The notes beneath the pieces were generated by a model. The model was not told the DNA's origin, did not search any database, and saw nothing but the letters and a program-made list of their open reading frames with translations. Made by a program: the position numbers and the translations under genes. This document shows, one piece after another, positions 9,901 through 19,111 of a stretch of 64,000 nucleotides of DNA. Position 1 is the first letter of the stretch; each line of letters opens with the position of its first letter. This stretch comes from Blastocladiella emersonii ATCC 22665 (lineage: Eukaryota > Blastocladiomycota > Blastocladiomycetes > Blastocladiales > Blastocladiaceae). Location of the stretch: the NCBI GenBank assembly GCA_025594325.1, contig JANHCV010000008.1, positions 372,001 through 436,000 on the forward strand. The letters are read 5' to 3'.

Positions 9901-10406
9901 GAGAACATGTTTGTGTGCGTTGAGCGCATGCTGCGGTACTGCGACCTGCCGCGCGAGGAGATCATCTCGCTGACGGCGCCCAAGGACGAGGTGGTCATGG
10001 TGCCTGACGGCTGGCCGCGTTCCTCCTGTGTCTCGCGCGCGCGCTGTTGCGCATCGCCGGCGGCAACGGTGGGGCGAAGGTCCTCTGCCTCGACGAAATG
10101 ACGGCCCAGGTCGACCAGCGGTCCGACGAGCTGATCCAGCGCGCGCTCGCGGAAGAGGAGGGGTTGCGGGACGTGCTGGTGCTGATTATCGCGCACCGAA
10201 TCGCGACCGTAATTGACGTGGATCGCGTGCTATCGATCGAGGCGGGCAAGGTGGTCGAGTTTGATTACCCGCATGTGTTGTTGCAGAAGGCGGAGGGGGA
10301 CGGGTTGTTTGCGCGCATGGTTGCGGATACGGGGAACGAGGCCGCGGCGCAGTTGCGCGCCAGGGCAAGGGCGAGTTGGGAGCGCAAGTATGGTGCGAAA
10401 GAGTAG
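6935..10406 (+). pseudogene. Decayed ABCC-type (MRP-like) ABC transporter
   Basis: The order is that of a full ABCC transporter: N-terminal SRLLFTWVNRF linker, first membrane domain (7255-7970), NBD1 with Walker A GPVGAGKSALF, Q-loop YAPQSAW, a signature reading LSGRQKARVALARA (usually LSGGQ) and Walker B LLLDDPLAAL, second membrane domain (9180-9950) and the tail of NBD2 (KVLCLDEMTAQVD, IIAHRIATVID). The reading frame is broken repeatedly: an 8-bp tandem duplication near 7161-7176, a compensating indel near 7250, loss of the last helices of the first membrane domain near 7965, a TAA codon at 8512-8514 between signature and Walker B, an indel near 9145, and loss of the NBD2 Walker A, Q-loop and signature near 10010. 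A good intron survives at 8561-8618 (GTACGT, GACTAAC, GGTAG). Such pumps export conjugates or drugs; this copy cannot make one. Confidence 0.8.
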
Positions 10407-10964
10407 AATTTGATCTCTTTTTTTCTGTCAAGCTTGTTCACGTTCAGGTCGCGGTGATGAGTGACCATGGTCATGGTCGCGGCCATCGTCACACTCAACT
10501 TGGTGGCGCGAAGTGACCGCGACCAAGAATCTAAACCGCTCGCGCGCGTGCTGATGCGGGTGCGGGTCGATGAGAACATATGATATGCGTTGACGGAGGG
10601 ACGGCTTGTCGCGAAGCTTTCTGACGTGGACGGTGCCTCTTTGATCGACGCCGGCTACAGAACGCTGATGCTGCGCGACGATGGTCGCGGACGCGACTGC
10701 TGAGGCCACCGCGCAGTTCCGTGGTCGCGCCAAGGTGAGTACAGTCGCGAGACCAAATGCAACGCGTTTGAGGAGAGGTTGACTAAATCCGTCGCGGTTG
10801 CTGTTAGTAACGTTGAGAGTTTCGCCGAATTCGCGAGCGGCCACGGTCACGGCCATGGTCATCAGCTCGCGACCGCTCACTGAAACAACCTTCCTTACAC
10901 TGTAATTCATCACCAGATTGAGGTCGCACAAGGTATCCATCTATTCTATGAGCGAATCGAGCTC
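10407..10964. other. Intergenic region with a degraded copy of the ABC gene tail
   Basis: No intact gene. At about 10679-10737 the sequence resembles the last codons of the transporter (MVADATAEATAQFRGRAK against MVADTGNEAAAQLRARAR), suggesting a small diverged tandem duplication. The rest contains GGTCATGGTCGCGGCCAT-like stretches on both sides but nothing I can name. Confidence 0.35.
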
Positions 10965-11693
10965 TCAAGCGGCCATCACAAACTCGGGCCCGTCCTTGCC
11001 CTGGCCATCGGGCTGCGGCGCGGTCTCGCGCGCGTGGCGGGCGAGCTCGAGCTTGTAGTTGCGCAGCTCCGTGTAAAAGAGCCACGTCACAAAGCACGCG
11101 GCCGCACGGGTCAGGCTCCACAGCGCAAAGTCGGGCAGCAGGAACGTGAGCAGCATGACCCAGCTCGCGATATGGTCGCCAAACGTCTTGTCCTCGACGC
11201 GCGTGCCGGGAAACGTGCGCTCGCTCGCGTTCTTGGTGATGAGGATCAGCGTCACGCCCATGACCGCCGCGTACATGAGCACGTGCCCCACCGACCACAG
11301 CAGGTACACGAAGACGAGCCGGATGTTGCGCAGGTACACGGCGGCGATCCCGAACACGTTCATGATGAAACCCAGAGCCGACAGCGCCGCGGCCACGTAC
11401 ATCCACTCGTGGACGAGTCGGTTCATGAAGTAGTACTGCTCGGGCAGCACCTCCCACACGGTCGGCGAGTCGCTGCTGCGCGGGATGAACCGGAGCACGA
11501 GGTTGAGGCCCGTCAACACGAAAAAGCCCGCGGCCAGCAGGCAGTAGCCCATGAGCCCGTAGCGCAGGCCCTTGAACCAGCGGTCGTCGGTGAAGTTGGT
11601 CGGCGGCGCCAGCTTGTTGTGTACGCGGTACAGGACGGGCGGCGCCCACGGGAACTTGGCCGACGACTCGGGCGGCGTGTTGGCGGAGGTCAT
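10965..11693 (-). CDS. Four-helix integral membrane protein, unknown
   Basis: Single exon, 242 residues, ATG at 11693. After a short hydrophilic N-terminus with APPVLYRVHNK, four long hydrophobic segments are visible at roughly residues 48-70 (LMGYCLLAAGFFVLTGLNLV), 98-120 (YVAAALSALGFIMNVFGIA), 126-152 (LVFVYLLWSVGHVLMYAAVM) and 180-205 (WVMLLTFLLPDFALWSLTRA), followed by an amphipathic stretch LRNYKLELARHARE and a polar tail. There is no cleavable-looking signal peptide. Layout and length recall small four-helix membrane families, but I recognise no diagnostic motif and give no function. Confidence 0.65.
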   Translation of the reverse strand: MTSANTPPESSAKFPWAPPVLYRVHNKLAPPTNFTDDRWFKGLRYGLMGYCLLAAGFFVLTGLNLVLRFIPRSSDSPTVWEVLPEQYYFMNRLVHEWMYVAAALSALGFIMNVFGIAAVYLRNIRLVFVYLLWSVGHVLMYAAVMGVTLILITKNASERTFPGTRVEDKTFGDHIASWVMLLTFLLPDFALWSLTRAAACFVTWLFYTELRNYKLELARHARETAPQPDGQGKDGPEFVMAA

Positions 11694-12888
11694 GGTGATG
11701 GCGGTGAGCTTGGTCTCGGCGAGAGGTTGTTAGTGGTCGTGCGAGAGAGGTGGGAGACGAGCTCTACTTGTAGGCCTCGCTCGCTCGCGCACCGCCGTGA
11801 TGGCCATGGTCAGCGTGTCAGCAACGCAAGCGGCGGGGACGGACGCACGAGCGGAGGAATCCTCGTTGCCGCTGCGCGCGCCGATTATCCCCCTCCACTT
11901 GACGAGCAAGGTGGTGCAGCGAGATGGGCGCTGGGGCTTGCCGTGGGGCGTAGCGTGAAATTTTCAACGTGCACGTCCGCGACCCAGGTGCTCGAAATAC
12001 GCGTTGGGGTCGCTGTCGCTGGCCAATGCGAAGCGCGGAGTGAGCGAGCGAGGAGAAGGGAGTCGGAAATAGGCGGCGGTTTTCATTCGCGGCTGCGCCA
12101 CATCGCGCGAGCCGGCCGAACGGCAGGGCGGACAATCGTCGACGCAGGATTCCTCCGCCGCGTCGGTCCTCATCGCCGTTGTGGACGTGAAAGCAAGCGC
12201 GTGCTCGCCGAAGGCGACGACGGCCGCGAAGGCGTGTGCGGGTCCATGGCCGGCCAAACTCGAATCGCGCGACCGAGTGACCGCGGCTAGGGTGCCCCAT
12301 GCCAATGGCCGACTGCCACGTCGTCGGCGCACTTGGTGAACGCATGAATTCCGCGGTAAAGGGTCGCGCAGCGGTGAGGAGCGGCCGATATTGGTGGGCC
12401 CGAGGCGGCGGAACTGAAGTGGCGTGGCGCCGCCGCCGCGTGGCGCATCGCGTCGACTCCGCGGGACCGGGACAGCATTCCCATCGAGCGCTTGAACGCA
12501 GCACCACAGCTGAGCCGTGTAAGGCGCTCATGACCCGCGCAAGAGGCTTGGTGAGCAACGCGGGCGGACTGTGGGACGCGTCGCGAAATCATGTGGCGGA
12601 TCAGCTGATCGTCGCTGCTTACCCCTGCGGCGCTGCGCGCGCGCCTCTCCACCATCTCAAGCGGGCTCTTTCAGGCGCGTCTCCCTCATCGTTATCACAG
12701 TTAAATGGAGCATCACTTGTTTTAAGCACCCGCATCGCGTTTGAGATGGAGCTTTCGGTTAGCTCCCGCGGTTGGAGTCGGAGGACTTGGTCCCCGCATC
12801 GCCGCGATTTCACGACACAACACGCAGGTCCATCTGACGACGGCGCTTGTCCACGGTTCGCCTCCATGGCTGGCATTCCGTAACGGAC
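11694..12888. other. Intergenic region, no supported gene
   Basis: Nearly 1.2 kb with only GC-driven open frames in several phases, none with recognisable protein features or splice structure. One composite motif lies at 12575-12595. The right end runs into the copia remnant without a clear border. Confidence 0.5.
12575..12595 (+). promoter_or_regulatory. Composite ACGCGT / CATGTG motif, site 3
   Basis: Third GACGCGTCG-N4-ATCAYGTG site, here with CATGTG. No gene start lies close by, so this may be a remnant of a duplicated promoter. Confidence 0.35.
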
Positions 12889-12889
12889 C

Positions 12890-13927
12890 GTTGCTTGTAC
12901 ACCTCAGCGCGGGCGCGCATGTGCATCGCCTGCTCGGGTACACGAACAACCTCATCGAGCAGGGGGACCTCGGGCCCGCGCGGGCTGGCATCCCGATCTC
13001 CCAGCTGCCGTCAACGGGTGTCACGGGTCCCTTAACGTCTCGACCACCGCCAGTTCTTGCACACGGCGCCGACCACAACGAACCGACGGTATCATTGTCC
13101 GAGTCGACCGAGGCCACGGTCGAGCTCGACATCGCGTGTACGCGCGAGTACCAGTTGATCCTCGGCGCGCTGCTGCACCTCGCCACCGTGTCGCGGCCCG
13201 ATATTGCGTTGCGTCGCGCCGTGCATCGTGCCCAACCCTCGCGGACTCGAAACTCGTCAAGCAGATCTGCCGCTACGTCGCATGCACGCCGCACCTTGGG
13301 CTGAAGTTCAAGAAGGGCGTCGACCTGCAGAAGTCGATGGAGTGCTACGCCGACGCCGACTGGGCCGGCGACCAGGTGTCGCGCCGCTCAACTACAGGCG
13401 TCGTCATCTCGCTCGCTGGCGCCGCCGTGTCCTGGATGTCCAAGCGCCAGCCGTGGGTCGCGCTGTCCACGGTCGAGTCGGAACTCAACGCGGCCACCGA
13501 GGCGACGCGCGAGGTCATCTGGGTGCGCGAGCTCGTCGAGTCCATCACGTACACCAAGCTCGGCACGCCCGTCATCTTCGAGGACAACCAGCTCCTCATC
13601 GACCTCCCCGTGACCGACAGCGTCCGCCGCTCCATCAAGCACATCTCGGTGCGCATGCACTTCCTGCGCGAGAAGCGCGAAGGCAAGGAGATCAAGCTCG
13701 AGAAGGTCGAGAGCGAGAAGAACCTCGCCGACTTCTTCACCAAGCCCACGGTCACCCGTGACAAGTTCAACAAGTCGGTGGTGGCACTCGGCCTCGTACC
13801 GCACCCGCTCGTCAAGACCAGGGCCACCCGCGGCTCCCTCTGGCCGGAAGCCGGGGGAGAGTTGGCGAAAAGTCTCCAAGTGGGTGCGAGACACAAGGCG
13901 CGTCTCGCATCGCGTCATTCCACCTGA
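12890..13927 (+). pseudogene. Ty1/copia retrotransposon remnant (RT tail and RNase H)
   Basis: Between about 13000 and 13220 one frame shows the end of a copia reverse transcriptase (GIPISQ ... REYQLILGALLHLATVSRPDIA). A frame change near 13225 removes the usual NPT..H helix, after which a frame ending at 13927 gives a well-preserved RNase H: CYADADWAGDQVSRRSTTG, SWMSKRQPWVALSTVESEL, and the end motif HISVRMHFLREK...VESEKNLADFFTK. Gag, protease, integrase and most of the reverse transcriptase are absent. It is a dead 3' fragment. Confidence 0.8.
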
Positions 13928-14161
13928 TCGTCGTGCCATCACGTGGCCCGCCGATCGGGGCTTCCGACCTCCCTCTCGCCGCCCGGTTCCCGCCGCCTCC
14001 GCCGGCTTCTCGGGTCGGCACCCTCTCTCTCCCCATTCTGCTCTGGATCGATCCTACTACATCTGTTCTTACCTTGTGTGACACTACCGTCTCCCGCTCG
14101 GTCTGCGCATGCAACTAGCGACCTCTGAGCTACCTCGTACGTGAGCGCTACACTTACATCA
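13862..14161 (+). mobile_element. Possible 3' LTR of the copia remnant
   Basis: After the purine-rich GCCGGGGGAGAG tract (a likely polypurine tract) at about 13850-13861 there are some 300 bp with no similarity to neighbouring genes. They end exactly where family B coding sequence resumes (AGTGTGATCCCGCC at 14162). Position and length suit a copia LTR, but no second LTR copy is visible in the window, so the borders are inferred. Confidence 0.35.
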
Positions 14162-14614
14162 AGTGTGATCCCGCCGCAGGGCCACGGCTCAGGCATCACA
14201 GCCGCGCTCGACGTCGGCTACGCGTACGTGCCGCCGATCCCGCCCGAATCGGCCTCAAAGGCGGCACGTGCGACTGCAGACAAGCTGCACCGACTTGCTC
14301 GTGCTGCAGCTTGCGCGTACGTCGAACGGAACTCCAGCAAGCAGTGGTTCCCCGCCGTGGATGTGCAGGGGTTGAATACCGAGGCCATCGGCGAGTACTT
14401 TGACTATTGCCACGCGGCGACACTTGACCGCTCAATCCCCGATATCGACCAGCTTCCGCCCTTCACCTTTGTCGGTGAAAATGTTCACGCAGCAACAGCG
14501 GCTTCGTTTGCCGTGGTGAAGGGCGAGCTCAAGCGCGCGCTGCTCCTGCCGCTCTTCCCGACCTATTTTGACAATTACGCGTCGCGCTCGAGCGGGAATG
14601 CCAGCGAGGAATAG
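14162..14614 (+). pseudogene. C-terminal fragment of a family B (DUF4470-like) gene
   Basis: The frame starting at VIPPQGHGSGITAALDVGYA matches the last 150 residues of the full family B genes at 33561 and 43370, including YVPPIPPES, the ATADKLHRL helix, EYFDYCHAATLDRSIPDIDQ and KGELKRALLLPLFPTYFDN, and ends at the same place. Everything upstream is replaced by the copia remnant, so the gene was cut off at the VIPP codons. Its 3' end faces the 3' end of the interrupted family A gene 105 bp away. Confidence 0.75.
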
Positions 14615-15216
14615 TATTTGATTAAATTACATGTTCTTTTTGTATTGGACTCCATCTGTCCGCGTGGTTCCGCGCTTAAGGCCGTGAATCAGATCGGGGT
14701 GCGAACTGGGCAGATAAATTAGTCGGTAGACAGTGTACTGCAAAAGGACTTCCAAATCTTTCGCAATACCGCGCGATCCAGCGCAAGGCATCCCTTGAGA
14801 TACCCAATTGCTGGCGGCACCGCGTTGTTGGTGCGCTCCAAAGCCACGAGCCGGTGATTGAGCGCCTGGACGCGAGCCTCTAAATCAGCGTCCGCCGTCG
14901 CATCCAGATCGGCGCGTGTGAAGCGGAGGCAGGTGGCACGAACCGCGTGATTGATGGTCGACACGATTGCGGCTGTGTTTTTGATCCGCCGGCAATTGGT
15001 AAGGGCCCGTTTGGTTCAGATCAGGTGGATCAGCTGAAAAAGTTGCCACGTTTCACCTCACCCCCGTTCATCTCAGCGGCCGTGCGAACCAAACGCCCCG
15101 CTGGATGAACCCCCCCCCCCCCCGCAATAAAATCTTTCCCACCTCTTTGCAGCCGCACTTATTGCAACGAATCAACACCTAACCTCACGCATCGTGTTCT
15201 CGAGCCCTCAAACAAC

Positions 15217-16534
15217 ATGGGCAAGGGATACAACCGCAAGCTGCGCGGCCTAATGCTCACAGCCGCCCTCGCTCTTCTGCGACGTCTCGCTGCGCGCAAC
15301 GAGCGCCGCTCGTGGGAGCCTATCCGCACGTCCACGCTTTCTGGCGAGTCGTGGGTTCAAGAGCTGCTGACGTGCAACAGCAAAACGCGTTTTTCGGAAA
15401 TCGCCCGTATGCCCCGCGAGACCTTCAAGGCCATCTGCCGCCTGTTCCGCGACCGTGGCCTTCTCGCCGACGGCCGCGAGCTGTCCGTCGAGGCGCGCTT
15501 CATGGTTCTTCTTGTCATGGCCGGCGAGGGCAGCACCAACCGCAACCTCAGGGAGCGGTTCCAAATCTCTGGCGAGACCGCGTCCAGGGTTCTGAAGCAA
15601 GTGCTCGACGCTCTGTACCGCCTGATGCCCGAGTTCATTGTCCAGCCGTCCGATTCTACGCCCGTGCATGAGCGCATCGCCCACGACCCGAAATACGCTC
15701 CGTTCCAGAACGCGGTCGGCGCGCTTGACGGAACGCACATCCCGTTTGTTGTGCCCACTAAGCTTCACGACTCGTTCCGAAACCGCAAGGGGACCATATC
15801 CTCAAATGTCCTCGCTGCCTGCGACTTTGACTTGAACTTCACCTACGTTCTCGCAGGGTGGGAGGGCAAGGCGCACGACTCGCGCGTGCTCTCGGACGCC
15901 TTCGCCCGTGGGTTCAAGATCCCCGCCGGCCGCTTCTACCTCGCCGACGGCGGCTACGCAAACCGCACGTCCATCATCGTGCCCTTCCGCGGTACCCGCT
16001 ATCATCTTCGCGAGTTTGCCCGCGGCAAGGATGGGTACGTTCTCACTGCCATGACCATCACGTTGGCGCCATCTCATCCGCTTCATCAACGTACGTAGAG
16101 TTAAGAACCGCGAGGAGCTTTTCAATCTGCGTCACGCGTCGCTCCGCAACTCTGTTGAGCGTATCTTTGGCGTGCTCAAGAAGCGGTTCCGCGTCCTCTC
16201 GATTGGCGCGGCCTACCCAATCAAGACTCAAGTCAAGCTTGTGTACGCGCTCTGCACGCTGCACAACATGATCAACAAGTGGAACCAAGGCGGCGACGCC
16301 TTCTTTCGCGACGCCGAGACGGAGCTCCGGCGCGCGCGGGACGCGGCGCGTGAGGCGCGTGTGCGTGGGCGCGAGCCCCTGAACGACGAGAACGAGGAGG
16401 ACGACGAGGCCGCTGTCCTCGAGGCCTCGCTGGACGGAGCTCGTCAGCGCGGTATCTCGCTTCGGAACCGCGTCGCAAATGTTCTTTGGACCGAGTACAG
16501 GCGCGTCATGGCCGCTCGTGGGACCCGTCTTTGA
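15217..16534 (+). CDS. Harbinger DDE transposase (DDE_Tnp_4 type)
   Basis: Exons 15217-16034 and 16099-16534 flank a 64-nt intron (GTACGT donor, CGTAG acceptor), giving 417 residues with no break. A helix-turn-helix-like region covers residues about 60-130 (FKAICRLFRDRG, QISGETASRVLKQV). Catalytic residues are visible as D171 in GALDGTHI, D244 in YLADGGYAN and E293 in HASLRNSVERIFG, with the conserved GWEGKAHDSRV segment between. The C-terminal tail is charged (RRARDAAREARVRG, ENEEDDEAA). The enzyme cuts at the terminal repeats and inserts at TWA. Since the ends, target duplication and frame are intact, it may be recent or still active. Confidence 0.88.
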
Positions 16535-16658
16535 AGGCGCGAAATAATTGTTGTACCCGCATGCATGCTGTAATATACTGATTTGTCAAGTACTATAATG
16601 TTATATAAGCGATTCTAGATGATTTGACGCGTCGCTGAGGTCAGAATGCATCGGTGGA

Positions 16659-16679
16659 GACGCGTCGATCAATCACGTG
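16659..16679 (+). promoter_or_regulatory. Composite ACGCGT / CACGTG motif, site 4
   Basis: Fourth GACGCGTCG-N4-ATCAYGTG site, inside the Harbinger element between its two genes, with a second ACGCGT at 16627-16632. The element may carry host-like control sequence, or have captured it. Confidence 0.4.
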
Positions 16680-16847
16680 ACGTGTGAGACACTTTGCGAA
16701 CCACGCGTTTCTCAACGAGTCGCGTCATTTTCGAGCGAAGGATAACGATTGAAGATACGATGGACACAAAGCCAGATGTATTGGACACAAATGGGCGAGA
16801 ACAAGGCCAGGAAGCAACGCGAGGGGAGGGGGACATGTGCGAGTGAG

Positions 16848-17312
16848 CTACTGAATGAAAATCTCGAGGATGCGCTTGCGCTTCGATTCGGACACGGCCA
16901 TGACGCGAAGCGCTTGATCCTCGGTCAGGCGGGTGGCGACGTCGATCTGGTACTCTTCATTGTCGTTGTACGCGTCCTGGACCCATTCAAGTGCGGCGGT
17001 CAGGACGGGCTTGGAGTCGGCGGTCGCGACGCTCTGGAACACCTCCTTGATGCCCATGAGGAATTCCGAGTCCGAGAGGCGACGCGAGCTGCTGTCCGAA
17101 GTGCGGCTGCGCTTGCTGGCGGGGGCCGCGTCGTCTTGACCATCGACACCTTCCACGTCACCAGACTCCTTGCCGTCCTGCTCGAGGTGCGAGTACTCGC
17201 CGGTGGTGGTCGAGCCGCCCCACGAAGGAAAACAGCGTTTATATAGGCCGGGAAGCACAGCCTGAAGGTTTCGGGGGCGAGCAGACGGGCAATTCAGCGA
17301 CGAGGGTTCCAT
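16848..17312 (-). CDS. Harbinger second protein, C-terminal part only
   Basis: A 154-residue frame whose second half (RRLSDSEFLMGIKEVFQSV, ALEWVQDAYNDNEEY, MAVSESKRKRILEIFIQ) resembles the C-terminal region of the Myb/SANT-like partner that Harbinger elements need for nuclear import and end binding. The Myb/SANT DNA-binding half is absent: upstream there are only about 130 bp to the right terminus. Residues 1-30 look noncoding, and the true exon may begin near FPSWGGSTTTGE. So the transposase looks intact but the partner looks deleted. Identification rests on position and C-terminal style only. Confidence 0.5.
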   Translation of the reverse strand: MEPSSLNCPSARPRNLQAVLPGLYKRCFPSWGGSTTTGEYSHLEQDGKESGDVEGVDGQDDAAPASKRSRTSDSSSRRLSDSEFLMGIKEVFQSVATADSKPVLTAALEWVQDAYNDNEEYQIDVATRLTEDQALRVMAVSESKRKRILEIFIQ

Positions 17313-19111
17313 TCAGCTCATCCGGGGATCGACCCAAACGCCGCGATGAACGCGACGGGGTGAAAATGCCACGTTTCAGCTGGGTGAACACCGGACCGTG
17401 TAAAATCGATTGATCCACCTGATTCACCCCGGAACCAAACGGGCCCTAAGTGAATGCTCGATGATTGTATCGCGCCCTTTCCCCATGTATTCGCGCCCGT
17501 TCTTTTCGCGAAAGACACTCGTGCAGAAACCGCACGGCTCGGCTGCCGTCAGTGCGCCTTGCTGCACCGAAAGCGAGGCTGGCGACGCAGCAAGAAGAGG
17601 AAGCGATGGACCAGTCGATGGAGATGCGACGCGTGTCGCAGACGACCTGCGCGCGCCAGCCGTGGGCGCGCCTATTTGGCTTTGCTGCACCTCGAATTCT
17701 TGAACCCGTTTGGCCAGCTTAGTAAGCGAGACCTGCTTCGCGGCATAGTCTTGAAGCCAGTCCAATTCTCGCTGGGGTACCGCGCTAGTGAGCGCCTTGT
17801 CAATATAGGTAAACCGCACAGCAAGTCGAGTTTGAAAGTAGCTGGCGGACCCGAGGCGCGCAAGACAAGTTTCGAACCGCTGTGTGAAATCTTGGACCGA
17901 TTCCCCGCTTTTGCGAGCGAGACTGATCCATTCAATCACTCGTACCGGCCTACGGGCCGGATCAAGCGCCTCGGTGATCGCCTGCCATGCGGCGTTGTCG
18001 GGCATGTCGGGGTCAAAAACCAAAGCGAGCGCGTAAAAAACGCGTTGCGAGATACAGCGGCGGCACAGCAGCGCGGCGCGCGCGAGGTTGCCTGAGCCGG
18101 CAGAGCCCAAAACCATGTCAAGAAACTGGCGAAATCGCTCGAGACCCGCGGAAGTCTCTAGGTCCACGCTCTGGATGCGCGAAGCCGCGTTTCTGACAAA
18201 GAGGCGGAGCTCGCGGGGCGCCATCGGACGTTTGGGTGCGCGGTCTCGAGAAGAACTGTGTGAGCGAGTGCGAGTGCGAGAAGTTGAACGAGGTCGATCT
18301 GGGTCCGAGCTACGCCGCCGTGATGTCGAAGTGCGAGATCGTGATGCAGAACGCGATCCTGGCCGCAGCCGGGGCGACAGTCTTTCCCGTCGGCGTGAGC
18401 GCGAAGGTGTCCGAGATCGCGACCTACGCCGTGAGCTACGGCGAGAGGGTGACCTAGAGCGCCTGTGCGAACGCGATGAAGCAGATGCGCGAGCGTCGGA
18501 TCGAGATTTAGACCAGGAACGAGCCCGTCTTGATACTCGAGAGGACGCGGGAGAACGCGAGTAAAAAGGGAGTTCGGCTTGGCAGGGACGGGACACGCTC
18601 AGTATCCGCCTCACGCAAATCTGCACCCGCGCGGGCATGCGGCACAGTAACAGGCTGTGTACAAGCGTCCAGCGAGGAAAGCTGATTTTCAAGCAACTCA
18701 ACCACCGCGGCTGACTGTCGGTAGGCAAACGTTCCGATCCAAGGCGTCGCATTTTGCCGATGCGAGAGGCCCAGTTTTATGTGCTGCAGGCGCTCGTGGG
18801 ACAGGCGCAGCAGCAGGGCTGCTTCCTCGTTTCCCCCGCCCAATGCGCCAGAATGATGCGCGGACTTTTCGAAATGCAATGCAGCAAGTGATATCAGTTT
18901 TCCATTCGCTTCGTTCATGGTACGATGGTGGGTCGGGAGGGCGGAGGCTTCGTTTGCTGGCAAGGCAAACTCAAGTGCGCCACGCCAGGCGCCACATCAG
19001 GTATCGTGCGTGATCAACGCGTTGACGCGTTTTTGCCGCTTGCACATAAGGGAGGCTCATCCCCGCACATCCGCAAGGGTCCCAGCTCATTCATAACTAT
19101 ATATCAATGCA

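Larger units (their letters stand above)
15003..17446 (+). mobile_element. PIF/Harbinger DNA transposon, complete ends
   Basis: 2,444 bp bounded by perfect 15-bp terminal inverted repeats (GGGCCCGTTTGGTTC, left) with less perfect inverted similarity extending about 100 bp inward, including AAAAAGTTGCCACGTTTCA-type sequence. It is flanked by TAA on both sides (15000-15002 and 17447-17449), the three-base TWA target duplication of this superfamily. The left end holds a second, opposite copy of the terminal motif (GAACCAAACGCCCC, about 15086-15099) and a run of 14 C. It encodes a spliced DDE transposase (+) and part of the usual second protein (-). Confidence 0.9.
14719..18918 (-). pseudogene. 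Family A Gag-like gene interrupted by a Harbinger element
   Basis: The 5' part (18918 down to 17447) carries the family A order: MNEANGK...SLAALHF N-terminus, the RLQHIKLGLSHR block, an SR-rich stretch and the capsid-like region (NLARAALLCRR, WISLARKSGESVQDFTQRFE, LAVRFTYIDKAL), ending in CGFCTSVF and IIEHSL. The 3' part (14999 to 14719) carries the rest (TNCRRIKNTAAIV, INHAVRATCLRF, YLKGCLALD). The Harbinger element at 15003-17446 lies exactly between; counting only one copy of its TTA target duplication, the two parts are in one frame and complete the knuckle's H-x4-C. A separate frameshift lies in the SR-rich part near 18600, so the copy was not intact in any case. Confidence 0.8.

Noticed and set aside
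11818-12558. A 246-codon open frame on the minus strand between the membrane protein and the copia remnant
   Set aside because: Arg/Ala/Pro-rich composition with overlapping open frames in other phases, no motifs and no splice structure: typical of random frames in GC-rich DNA.
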